Of a DNA stretch of 7,598 nucleotides, positions 1 through 6,340 are shown piece after piece. Origin of the DNA: Aigarchaeota archaeon (lineage in GTDB: Archaea > Thermoproteota > Nitrososphaeria_A > Caldarchaeales > Wolframiiraptoraceae). Within the stretch, counting starts at the first letter, position 1; every line of letters starts with the position of its first letter. The DNA lies in NCBI GenBank assembly GCA_025059415.1, contig JANXDQ010000002.1:75380-82977 (forward strand). Direction: 5' to 3'. The translations under genes and the position numbers were made by a program. The notes beneath the pieces were generated by a model. It searched no databases, was not told where the DNA came from, and saw only the letters and a program-made list of their open reading frames with translations.

Positions 1-1047
1 AGGGTATACGAGGAGGCGGTTAAACAGGCCTACGATGCCTATAGCTGGATGATCGATCGGGGCATCGAAATCGAGGATGCCAGATACATTTTACCCCTGT
101 CATCCAAGACGTCGCTCTTCGCCTGTGGGAGCTTGGAGACATTTATGGGACTCATCGTCGATGCGAGGAGGCTTGGCCGGGGGTCTCAATATTACCCCGA
201 AGAGCTCTCAATCATCGGTGAGAGAGTTGGGGAGGTTGCGGAAAGGGTTGCCCCGAAGCTCACGGAGGCCAGGCTTCACTTCAGGATAAAGTTGCCGTCC
301 TACCCTTATGCAAATCCCTACAGAAGGGGAGATGGGCCCGTGGAGGAACTGATCAAGAAATGTGGTGGAGAGAAGCCGACTTTACTAGGTTTGAACGTTC
401 TCGTCGATCGAGCTGAGGTTATTCGGGGAATTTTGGAGGATCCTGCAGAAGCCCATGTCCTGAATCCACTCATCCACGCCATCTTTCTTGAGCCCATGTC
501 CCTGGCCGCATATCACCAATCCATAAGGCATAGGACCATTCCAACGGCGATCGAATCGATTTACTCGGCTATAGACCGTTGCCTCTCCGGCCAGGAGGGA
601 AACCTTATCACCCCGCCCAGTATAATGAATTTAGAGAGCTTTCTGAAACGTTTTCAGGAAGCCGCTTCGAGGCTCCTAGAAGCATACGAGGCATTAGTCG
701 AAGATGGGGTACGCCCCTCCGACGCCGTCTACCTCATTCCACAGGCTCTGAGGATCTACGCCATCAGATCCTATAACGCATTCAATCTCCTTTGGCCTCA
801 GGGATATGTCGCGATGAGGACTTGTAGCTATTCTCAGTGGGAGGTGAGGAAGTTGGCCTACGAGGTTTGGAGGAGGATAGGAGAAGAAGTTCCCTGGCTC
901 GATGAGCTGATGGGCGAGAGATGCAAGCTACTCGGATACTGCCCCGAACGGAGGTGGTGCCCGATAATCCTGAAATACGTGGAATACGACGACGAAAGGC
1001 ATAGAAAGGTCTTAGAAGGATGTAGCGCCAAAGACGGGCAACCTTGA
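1..1047 (+). CDS. thyX: FAD-dependent thymidylate synthase (ThyX), two-domain form, 5'-truncated by the window edge
   Basis: The reading frame is open from base 1, so the true start lies upstream; the first ATG (base 49) is internal, and I number residues from it. ThyX makes dTMP from dUMP using methylene-tetrahydrofolate as carbon donor and FAD/NAD(P)H as reductant. The window holds the end of one ThyX-like domain (the EDARYILP motif at about 9-16, normally near a ThyX C-terminus), a linker at about 70-110, then a second, fuller ThyX domain. The second domain has the signature RHRx7S at R160-S170 (bases 526-558), a TPPS stretch at about 188-191, a second DAVYLIPQ motif at about 225-232, and a C-terminal TCSYSQWEVR motif at about 258-267 like the RxCxxAQWEIR of ThyX. 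The first domain appears to have lost this last motif. The tail carries cysteines at 292, 298, 304 and 325. Single-domain ThyX is about 220-270 residues, so this is clearly a longer tandem version. It converges on the MTHFR gene with a 29-base gap. The family is secure; which domain is catalytic is inference. Confidence 0.88.
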   Translation, partial: RVYEEAVKQAYDAYSWMIDRGIEIEDARYILPLSSKTSLFACGSLETFMGLIVDARRLGRGSQYYPEELSIIGERVGEVAERVAPKLTEARLHFRIKLPSYPYANPYRRGDGPVEELIKKCGGEKPTLLGLNVLVDRAEVIRGILEDPAEAHVLNPLIHAIFLEPMSLAAYHQSIRHRTIPTAIESIYSAIDRCLSGQEGNLITPPSIMNLESFLKRFQEAASRLLEAYEALVEDGVRPSDAVYLIPQALRIYAIRSYNAFNLLWPQGYVAMRTCSYSQWEVRKLAYEVWRRIGEEVPWLDELMGERCKLLGYCPERRWCPIILKYVEYDDERHRKVLEGCSAKDGQP

Positions 1048-1076
1048 ATATTCCACGCCTCGTCTGGGATTTATTG

Positions 1077-2105
1077 TTAACTAAGGGCCGTAAAGACCTC
1101 ATCCCATATTCTGAAATTTTCCAGTTTTCCAAGCGTGGATATGAATGCGCCGACTGGGCCGTAGAATTTCCTGAGTTCCTTGAGGGCATCAAGATACGAC
1201 TCGACGAGGGCTTCCAAGTTCGTGGGGACCTCGGTTATGGGAAGCCCGATGGCTTTTAAGATCTCCTGAACCCTCTTTCCGCCCACCAGGGGAAATCCCA
1301 CGAAGATGGGCGTGGTTACGCCCGCCTCCTTGAGGATCCTTAATAGATCCCTTATTTGCCCGGTTTCGAAGATGAGTTGCGTTATGAAGAACTCGGCCCC
1401 CGCCATGACCTTCCTCAAAACTCTAGGAAATTCCACTTCCCTCGGTAAGTATGGGTTTAGCCCTGCTCCAACGTGGATGCCGATCGCCGGTGAGAGCGGG
1501 TTCCCAAGCTCATCTTTACCATAGTCAGCCATGAGTCTAGCTAGGTAGATCAACCTTATCGAATCGAGGTCAAAGATCGGCGTAGAATATTCTTTTACTC
1601 CGGGCATTATCGATGGGTGGTCGCCTGTCAAGGCCAAGACATGCTCTATGCCGTTTAAGTGGAGACCTAAAAGCCTAGACTTGATGGCTAAGCGGTTTAG
1701 ATCGCGGCAGGTTACGTGGACTATCATCTCGCATCCCAGCACCTTCTTCAAGTAGGCCGCGAAGGCCGATGATTCGAGATGGGGGATCGCGAGCGGGTTA
1801 TCTGGGACGCTTAATGCGCTCATGGAGAGGCCCTTTATAAGCTGGATCTTTTCCGCCGCCTCGAAGCTTGGAGGGACCTCGGCGATCCACATGGCCTCAT
1901 CCCATATTCTTGAAAGAAGCTTTGTCGATGGCCTCTTCCTCTCAATTTTCGGCCTGAACTTGAAGCCCTGGTCCAAAATTATTTCCGACGGCCATTTTTC
2001 GGCGAAGACGCATCGCGCATCCCCGAGCTCGCAGGTGCCGTCGGGCCTCATCCCACCACATGGCCCATTTAGCACCCGCTTGGGGCATCCCCTGCGGCTA
2101 TTCAC
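1077..2105 (-). CDS. metF: Methylenetetrahydrofolate reductase with N-terminal MetV-like cysteine domain
   Basis: Predicted 342-residue cytoplasmic enzyme reducing methylene-tetrahydrofolate (or an archaeal pterin analogue) to the methyl form, the methyl source for methionine synthesis. Residues 7-33 contain C7, C16, C25 and C32 in the pattern CPK-x5-GPCGG-x7-CE-x6-CVF, the hallmark of the zinc-binding domain of acetogen MetV proteins. From about 70 onward comes an MTHFR-like TIM barrel: IAEVPPSFEAA at 74-84 (position of the FExxPP motif with its catalytic glutamate), ALTGDHP at 158-164 (LRGDxP equivalent), an IGIHVGAGLNP strand at 208-218 and FFITQLIFET at 239-248. The start is GTG at 2103-2105, overlapping the upstream membrane-protein gene by 8 bases. 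No other start would keep the CPK motif, and a purine-rich GAGGGTGGT stretch lies just upstream, so translational coupling is likely. MetF and MetV are usually separate proteins or differently arranged. Whether it binds FAD or needs a redox partner cannot be read from the sequence. Confidence 0.85.
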   Translation of the reverse strand: MNSRRGCPKRVLNGPCGGMRPDGTCELGDARCVFAEKWPSEIILDQGFKFRPKIERKRPSTKLLSRIWDEAMWIAEVPPSFEAAEKIQLIKGLSMSALSVPDNPLAIPHLESSAFAAYLKKVLGCEMIVHVTCRDLNRLAIKSRLLGLHLNGIEHVLALTGDHPSIMPGVKEYSTPIFDLDSIRLIYLARLMADYGKDELGNPLSPAIGIHVGAGLNPYLPREVEFPRVLRKVMAGAEFFITQLIFETGQIRDLLRILKEAGVTTPIFVGFPLVGGKRVQEILKAIGLPITEVPTNLEALVESYLDALKELRKFYGPVGAFISTLGKLENFRIWDEVFTALS

Positions 2106-2865
2106 CCTCGACCACCCTCACTTTGAAGTATCTCGATTTCCTTAGGGCGAGGTATAGGTTGAGCGCGACGATGAATGAGAATGCTATCATGAGGCCCCTC
2201 TCGATTAGGACTATTGGAATCGCGGCCAGATATATCGCCGCAAGGGCTTCGGGAACAAAGGCGCCGGTGAGGTACCTGAAGACTATGATCGCCCCCAAGC
2301 TCCCATAGAGGTGATCGGCGAATATCCCGCCGGCGCATCCCGCAAGGATGCGGAGAGGCGCGGCCCGCAGGGTCTTTCTCATGGAGCTAGCTATCCCGCT
2401 AAAGGCTGCGAACCCCATTACGGCAAAGTACGGTATTGTGAATAAGGCCGCGAGGCTTCCAACATCGGTTGCGAACCAGGTTAAAAGGAGGGCCGCGTAA
2501 ATCACTATGGAGTAGATCCACTTGGGGAGCTTGAAGGCCTTCCTCTGATCGAAGATGAGTGAGGATGTTAGGGCTCCGAGGGGGGCGGCGAACATCGTCA
2601 CGTAGCTGAAGACCGTGTATTTTCCGGGGAAGATTAGCATCGCCATGAGGGTTCCCAAGAATATCGAGGAGGGGGCGAGGACGTGGCCTAATAGGAGGCC
2701 GTAGATGGGCGAGAGGGCGATGGCGATCTCAATCTTGGCTCCTGAAATCCCGAAAGCCGGGATGCCGGGTAGCATTTTCAAGATGACCATGTATAGGGCG
2801 CTGAAGCTCGCAAGCAAAGCGGCGTCTAAGCTTATCTTTTTGGCTACTTTCACTTCAGTCCTCAT
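2098..2865 (-). CDS. Polytopic membrane protein, possibly ECF-transporter S-component-like
   Basis: Predicted 255-residue integral membrane protein with about seven or eight hydrophobic segments (roughly residues 13-31, 44-60, 62-79, 84-104, 116-132, 136-157, 172-196 and 203-241). It has a short, positively charged N-terminus and a charged C-terminal tail. Gly/Pro/Ala-rich helices and a loop reading PGIPAFGISGAKIE near residues 33-46 recall small vitamin-uptake S components of energy-coupling-factor transporters. The similarity is impressionistic, and typical S components are smaller (about 180-200 residues, six helices). I chose the ATG at 2863-2865. An in-frame TTG at 2890-2892 would add nine residues, but it lies almost on the promoter TATA element and would probably not be transcribed. 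The stop overlaps the MTHFR start by 8 bases, so the two are co-transcribed. From that context I infer a role linked to folate or C1 metabolism, such as uptake of a pterin, cobalamin or methionine precursor. The substrate is unknown. Confidence 0.72.
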   Translation of the reverse strand: MRTEVKVAKKISLDAALLASFSALYMVILKMLPGIPAFGISGAKIEIAIALSPIYGLLLGHVLAPSSIFLGTLMAMLIFPGKYTVFSYVTMFAAPLGALTSSLIFDQRKAFKLPKWIYSIVIYAALLLTWFATDVGSLAALFTIPYFAVMGFAAFSGIASSMRKTLRAAPLRILAGCAGGIFADHLYGSLGAIIVFRYLTGAFVPEALAAIYLAAIPIVLIERGLMIAFSFIVALNLYLALRKSRYFKVRVVEGE

Positions 2866-2889
2866 GGGGCTCAAAGAGATTCCCGGCCG

Positions 2890-2910
2890 CAAATTTATAA
2901 GTTATATTGA
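2890..2910. promoter_or_regulatory. Divergent promoter between the membrane-protein/MTHFR operon and glyA
   Basis: The AT-rich island AAATTTATAAGTTATATTGA sits in otherwise GC-rich sequence between two divergent genes. On the plus strand TTTATAAG (2894-2901) or TTATATT (2902-2908) can serve as a TATA box about 25-27 bases before a start site at about 2924-2931, just ahead of the glyA ATG at 2933. On the minus strand CTTATAAA (2901-2894) would place the start at about 2870, five bases before the ATG at 2865. Both transcripts would be leaderless or nearly so, which fits the lack of a good Shine-Dalgarno sequence before either ATG. The near-palindromic core means both directions may compete for the same TBP site. 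This is read from the sequence by eye; start sites are not measured. Confidence 0.6.
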
Positions 2911-2932
2911 AGACCAAGTTAGGGCGATTGAA

Positions 2933-4231
2933 ATGAGTGGGGATGATGAGCTTGACAACCTCCTCAAGCTCGTGAGGCTCCATAACACTTGGAGGGGGAA
3001 AGAATGCATAAACCTGATAGCCTCCGAGAACGTTACATCGCCGCTCGTCGACGCCGTCTACTTCTCAGATGCCATGCACCGATACGCCGAAGGCCTACCC
3101 TTTAAGAGATTCTATCAAGGAACCAAGTACGTGGATGAGATCGAGGACAGGGTCTCAAGGATATTTGCCGAACTCTTCAAGGCAAGGTACTCGGATATCA
3201 GGGCGGTCTCGGGGACCATCGCGAACGCCACGACATTCGCGGCCCTCGCCAAGGGAGGAGATGAGGCGGCCGTAATACCTCTCCCAGGAGGAGCCCATGT
3301 AAGCCATTCGAAGTACGGGATCTTGGGGAGACTGGGATTACAACCAGTCGAGGTCCCGATAATCCCGGAGGAGCTGGGCATAGACCCCGAGGGGGCTGTG
3401 AAGTTGATTAGGGAGAGGTCGCCGAAGATCGTGGTTCTTGGGGCGAGCGTCATAATATTCCACCAGCCGGTTAAAGAAATCTCGGAAGCCGCTTCCGAAG
3501 TCGGGGCAAAAGTGATCTTCGATGCGGCCCACATCCTAGGCCTGATAGCTGGGCAGGTATACCCGAATCCTTTAGCTGAGGGAGCCGACGTGATTACAAC
3601 GTCGACTCACAAGACTTTTCCAGGCCCCCAGGGAGGGGCGATACTCACAAGCAGCGAGGAGATCTATGAGAAGATCGCTAAGATAGTCTTCCCAGTATTC
3701 GTCTCTAATCACCACCTACACAGGCTCGCCGCGCTGGGGGTCACAGCACTTGAAATGAAGAAATTTGGAAAATCCTATGCCGCCCAGATCGTTAAGAACG
3801 CCAGGAAGCTCGCCGAGGAGCTACATTCTAGGGGATTCAAGGTGCTTGGTGAGGGGAGGGGCTTCACGGAGACACATCAAGTCCTACTGGATGTTAAAGG
3901 GGATGGTGGCGGCGCGAGGGTCGCGGAGTCCCTAGAAGAGGCCAACATCATAGTCAACAAGAACATTCTTCCATGGGATAAGCCGAGCGACATCGCTAAC
4001 CCCTCCGGGATAAGAATCGGCGTTCAGGAAGTTACAAGGTGGGGGATGAGTGAAGGCGACATGATCGAGGTCGCCGAATTCATTTACCGCGTCGTCAAGA
4101 GGAGAGATGATCCCAATATGGTTCGAGAAGACGTGATCAGATTCAGGAAAGAATTCACCAGAATACACTACACATTTGATGTGGATGTGAAGAGGGCTGC
4201 CGAGGAGATAGGGTCGCTCCTTTCACGCTAA
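2933..4231 (+). CDS. glyA: Serine hydroxymethyltransferase
   Basis: PLP enzyme of 432 residues that interconverts serine and glycine while moving the C1 unit to tetrahydrofolate or an archaeal pterin. Visible family signatures: LIASEN at 28-33, YAEG at 51-54 with Y51/E53, KRFYQGTKYVD at 58-68 (Y61), an SGTIAN phosphate-binding turn at 93-98, H122 in the GGAH segment stacking on PLP, FDAAHILG at 196-203 with the pyridine-nitrogen aspartate D197, and THKTFPGPQGG at 225-235, where K227 forms the Schiff base. Length matches archaeal GlyA (about 430). I start at ATG 2933: the frame stays open upstream to 2705, but that stretch is antisense to the membrane-protein gene and would precede the conserved N-terminus by 76 unrelated residues. 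It is transcribed from the divergent promoter. Its stop overlaps the leftward core MetE gene tail to tail by 9 bases. With thyX, MTHFR and metE nearby, it supplies C1 units for dTMP and methionine. Confidence 0.96.
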   Translation: MSGDDELDNLLKLVRLHNTWRGKECINLIASENVTSPLVDAVYFSDAMHRYAEGLPFKRFYQGTKYVDEIEDRVSRIFAELFKARYSDIRAVSGTIANATTFAALAKGGDEAAVIPLPGGAHVSHSKYGILGRLGLQPVEVPIIPEELGIDPEGAVKLIRERSPKIVVLGASVIIFHQPVKEISEAASEVGAKVIFDAAHILGLIAGQVYPNPLAEGADVITTSTHKTFPGPQGGAILTSSEEIYEKIAKIVFPVFVSNHHLHRLAALGVTALEMKKFGKSYAAQIVKNARKLAEELHSRGFKVLGEGRGFTETHQVLLDVKGDGGGARVAESLEEANIIVNKNILPWDKPSDIANPSGIRIGVQEVTRWGMSEGDMIEVAEFIYRVVKRRDDPNMVREDVIRFRKEFTRIHYTFDVDVKRAAEEIGSLLSR

Positions 4232-5212
4232 TTCCTCCCTGACTTTCTTGGCGGCCTTCACCATGTTCTCCAACTTGGCTAGGGCGACCTCCCTGCTCAA
4301 CCTCTTGAGCCCGCAATCCGGCTTCACGTAGAGCTTATCGGGCCTAACTACTTCCAGCCCCCTCAAAATCCCCTCAATCACCTCATCAACGGCCTCGATC
4401 CTGGAGCTATGTACGTCCACGACGCCCAATGCAAGCTCCTTATCAAAGGAGTATTCTCGCAGTAAATCGAGTACCTTGTAATTGCTGTTCTTGGTCTCGA
4501 GGTCTATCTGGTCGATGGGGAAGTCGAGGATCGCGGGGAAAAGCCGCTCAAGCTTCCCATAACATATGTGCGTTATCCTCTTCACATTATCCAACCCCTC
4601 AAACATTATCTCGAATGCCTCCTCGGCGATCTCGAGGTCGCTTTTCTCGGCGCGCGTTGAGAAGGCCGGCTCATCGACTTGGATATAGGCTGCGCCGGCT
4701 CCCACTAGCGCTTCTATCTCCTTCCTCAGGGCCTCCGCTAGATCGAGTATCGCCTTCCTCGGGTCGCCGTAGAATTTGTCAAAGCTCCATGAATACATGG
4801 TGTAGGGGCCTGTCAAGGTTACCTTAACGGGTCTTCCCCGCGAGATTCCGGAGGCATATTTCCAGTCTCCGAAGACTATCTCATGGATCCACGTGATCCT
4901 GTCGGCTATAACCGGTTTCCTGAAATAGACGTTGTCAAAGATCCTGACCAGATCGCTTATCTCAAATCCGCCAAGCTCTTCGGCGAAGAAGACGGCCATG
5001 TCCTCCCTTCTCTGCTCACCATCCGCAATTATGTCCAATCCAACATTAATGTAGTCCTCAACAGCCCTACGCGTCGCCTCCTTGACGAGTGACTCGTATT
5101 CGGGCCCCCTCTGCCCCTTTTTTCTGAGCTGGAAGGCCTTCAGAGCCTCTGAGAAATATGGGTAGCTACCGACCACAGTCGTCTTGAGCTTGTCTGGAGG
5201 CCTGTAGCTCAT
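4223..5212 (-). CDS. metE: Core methionine synthase (MetE catalytic domain)
   Basis: A 329-residue protein matching the C-terminal catalytic barrel of cobalamin-independent methionine synthase, which methylates homocysteine to methionine. The zinc site is complete: H215 and C217 in THICYG, E239 in the DLET strand and C300 in KPDCG. Other signatures are VVGSYP at 13-18, LTGPYTM at 133-139 and VDEPAF at 179-184, part of the homocysteine pocket. Bacterial MetE is about 750 residues with two such barrels; this is the stand-alone version known from archaea and some anaerobic bacteria, some of which take the methyl from methyl-corrinoid rather than methyl-folate. The ATG at 5210-5212 overlaps the stop of the upstream N-domain gene as ATGA and has a perfect Shine-Dalgarno sequence. 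The two are therefore translated together, favouring a two-subunit MetE. The methyl donor is not decided by the sequence; a nearby MTHFR favours methyl-folate. Confidence 0.92.
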   Translation of the reverse strand: MSYRPPDKLKTTVVGSYPYFSEALKAFQLRKKGQRGPEYESLVKEATRRAVEDYINVGLDIIADGEQRREDMAVFFAEELGGFEISDLVRIFDNVYFRKPVIADRITWIHEIVFGDWKYASGISRGRPVKVTLTGPYTMYSWSFDKFYGDPRKAILDLAEALRKEIEALVGAGAAYIQVDEPAFSTRAEKSDLEIAEEAFEIMFEGLDNVKRITHICYGKLERLFPAILDFPIDQIDLETKNSNYKVLDLLREYSFDKELALGVVDVHSSRIEAVDEVIEGILRGLEVVRPDKLYVKPDCGLKRLSREVALAKLENMVKAAKKVREELA

Positions 5213-6189
5213 CCAAACCTCACCTCCGCCTCCGCCAACACCCTCCCCAGGGCATCAAGCTTTCTAACAGCTTCATTAAAGGGGATGTAGTCGAGCCAAG
5301 AACTCGTGGAGAAGATCAAGGTCTCGGGCGAGGCCGCGTCCAATATGGGGCTGAGGCGGTAGACTATTTCCCGCGGATCCTCGGGAAAGATGCTCCGAGA
5401 ATCTATTACCCCGAGGCTGAGTAGCTTTCCATCAAATCCATATTCCATTAAGGCTTCCCTCGCCGCTTCCACCCTAGACTTCAAGTCCACATGGAGGCCG
5501 GCCTTTAATTCGAGTAACAGCGAATATTTTTCTGGGTCGAGGTCGAAATAAGTGGCCACTATGACTTTCTCTCCCGGAATCTTCACCCGTGACAAAAGCT
5601 CATTCACGATATCTATCCCCCTCATCCTATCGGCGCGGCCCAGCTCCGGGTCGACGAGGGATGGCTCATCCACTTGTAGAAAGTCCGCGACTTCTCCGAG
5701 AACATCGGCCTCGGATCTGAGGGCTTTGATCAAGTCATCCACCAGTAAATCCTCGGACTCGTAGAAGAGATTTTCTGAGAGCTTTAAGAACGTATACGGG
5801 CCAGGGATAATGGCCTTGACAGGCCTCGTGGTATACCGCTTCACCCTCCGCACCTCATCCATCGTCACCGGCCCATTCCACGAGACCCGCCCAACTATGG
5901 CCGGGCATCGATAATAGAAGTTGTTGTCGAAGAATCTCAAGAGCCTTCTCGGCTCGATGCCGGAAAATTTCACAGCGAAGGGCCTCAAGAGGTCGTGCCA
6001 CATGAGAAGCCCGCTTGTCGTGACGCTCATCCCCGCATTCTCCTGCAGGCCCACAACCTCGCGCGTGGAGTTTTCCAGAATATCCATAAACTCCTTCTCG
6101 CCAATCCTCCCCGCTTCAAGCTCATCAAATGCCCTTCTGAGGGCCGGGGGCCTTGGAAAGCTTCCACAGATGCCGGCGAGAAGCCTCAT
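5209..6189 (-). CDS. MetE N-terminal-domain-like protein (non-zinc paralogue, split MetE partner)
   Basis: A 326-residue barrel homologous to the N-terminal half of bacterial MetE rather than to its catalytic half. Matches to N-domain signatures are CGSFPRP at 8-14, RFFDNNFYYRCP at 85-96 (bacterial WFDTNYHYxxP), IIPGPYTFLKLS at 127-138, LQVDEPSL at 171-178, ATYFD at 212-216, GLHVDL at 231-236 and LSLGVIDSRSIF at 257-268. The positions holding zinc ligands in the catalytic half are occupied by T/F, D and S here (C-terminal motif FSTSSW, 293-298), so it cannot form the usual metal site. In whole MetE this domain helps shape the folate site and brace the catalytic barrel. A separately encoded copy 4 bases into metE suggests a two-subunit enzyme. 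The ATG at 6189 lies about 33 bases from an AT-rich TATA-like element with no ribosome site between, so it is probably leaderless. Without the C-domain partner it is unlikely to be active. Confidence 0.85.
   Translation of the reverse strand: MRLLAGICGSFPRPPALRRAFDELEAGRIGEKEFMDILENSTREVVGLQENAGMSVTTSGLLMWHDLLRPFAVKFSGIEPRRLLRFFDNNFYYRCPAIVGRVSWNGPVTMDEVRRVKRYTTRPVKAIIPGPYTFLKLSENLFYESEDLLVDDLIKALRSEADVLGEVADFLQVDEPSLVDPELGRADRMRGIDIVNELLSRVKIPGEKVIVATYFDLDPEKYSLLLELKAGLHVDLKSRVEAAREALMEYGFDGKLLSLGVIDSRSIFPEDPREIVYRLSPILDAASPETLIFSTSSWLDYIPFNEAVRKLDALGRVLAEAEVRFG
5220..5227 (-). promoter_or_regulatory. Canonical Shine-Dalgarno site for core metE
   Basis: On the minus strand GGAGGTGA lies seven bases before the ATG at 5212, embedded in the last codons of the upstream MetE N-domain gene. 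It is a full match to the archaeal anti-Shine-Dalgarno sequence. It fixes the start and shows that the second gene of the pair has its own strong ribosome entry, unlike the first gene, which has none visible. Confidence 0.8.
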
Positions 6190-6217
6190 CTCGATCGGAT
6201 TTATGGTTAAGAATCTA

Positions 6218-6226
6218 GAAATAAAT
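6218..6226 (-). promoter_or_regulatory. Putative TATA box for the MetE gene pair
   Basis: On the minus strand ATTTATTTC (6226 to 6218) is the main AT-rich element upstream of the ATG at 6189. Its centre is about 33 bases away, so transcription would begin roughly 7-10 bases before the start codon. The match to an archaeal TATA consensus is moderate and judged by eye. Confidence 0.4.
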
Positions 6227-6291
6227 CATACCGCCCCCTCGGAAAACGCGTTTTACCCGCGCCTCTTTAATAGCTAATAGGTGATGAAAAA

Positions 6292-6301
6292 GATTAAAAG
6301 C
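6292..6301 (+). promoter_or_regulatory. Putative TATA box for the small membrane protein gene
   Basis: GATTAAAAGC, preceded by a purine run (GATGAAAAA) that could act as a BRE, lies about 45 bases before the ATG at 6341. This predicts a start near 6322 and a leader of about 19 bases carrying the Shine-Dalgarno sequence. An alternative element, TTTAATAG at 6266-6273, would give a longer leader. Either placement puts the in-frame GTG at 6281 upstream of the transcript start. Confidence 0.45.
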
Positions 6302-6328
6302 AATTCGTGGAGTAAAATTCACGAGCTT

Positions 6329-6338
6329 GGAGGGGATC
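6329..6338 (+). promoter_or_regulatory. Shine-Dalgarno site fixing the start of the small membrane protein
   Basis: GGAGGGGATC differs at one base from GGAGGTGATC, the complement of the 16S rRNA 3' end. Its GGAGG core is seven bases before the ATG at 6341. This selects 6341 over the upstream in-frame GTG (6281) and the ATG next to it (6284), which have no comparable site. Confidence 0.75.
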
Positions 6339-6340
6339 TA

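Noticed and set aside
1048..1076. Possible terminator between convergent thyX and MTHFR
   Set aside because: I could not see a convincing T-tract or hairpin on either strand in the 29-base gap.
782..1192. 136-residue leftward open frame across the thyX/MTHFR junction
   Set aside because: Arg/Ser-rich translation with no recognisable motif, antisense to the conserved C-terminal ThyX domain and to the end of the MTHFR gene; a shadow frame.
2866..2892. TTG start at 2892 for the membrane protein
   Set aside because: It abuts the putative TATA box, so the codon would probably lie upstream of the transcript start; the ATG at 2865 fits better.
2705..2932. N-terminal extension of serine hydroxymethyltransferase by 76 residues
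   Set aside because: The stretch is antisense to the membrane-protein gene and crosses the promoter. Its translation has no GlyA similarity, and the ATG at 2933 gives the usual family length.
3115..3534. 139-residue leftward open frame inside glyA
   Set aside because: Antisense to highly conserved GlyA codons, with no family motif and no ribosome site noticed.
4429..4827. 132-residue rightward open frame inside core metE
   Set aside because: Extremely Arg/Ser/Pro-rich, low-complexity translation opposite the zinc-site region of MetE; the composition is typical of an antisense shadow.
6281..6340. GTG/ATG start at 6281/6284 for the small membrane protein
   Set aside because: There is no ribosome site there. 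It precedes or overlaps the likely TATA element, and a near-perfect Shine-Dalgarno sequence sits before the ATG at 6341.
6190..6340. Riboswitch or small RNA in the largest non-coding stretch
   Set aside because: Only about 150 bases, accounted for by two divergent promoters and a ribosome site. No extended helix or known riboswitch core was noticed by eye.
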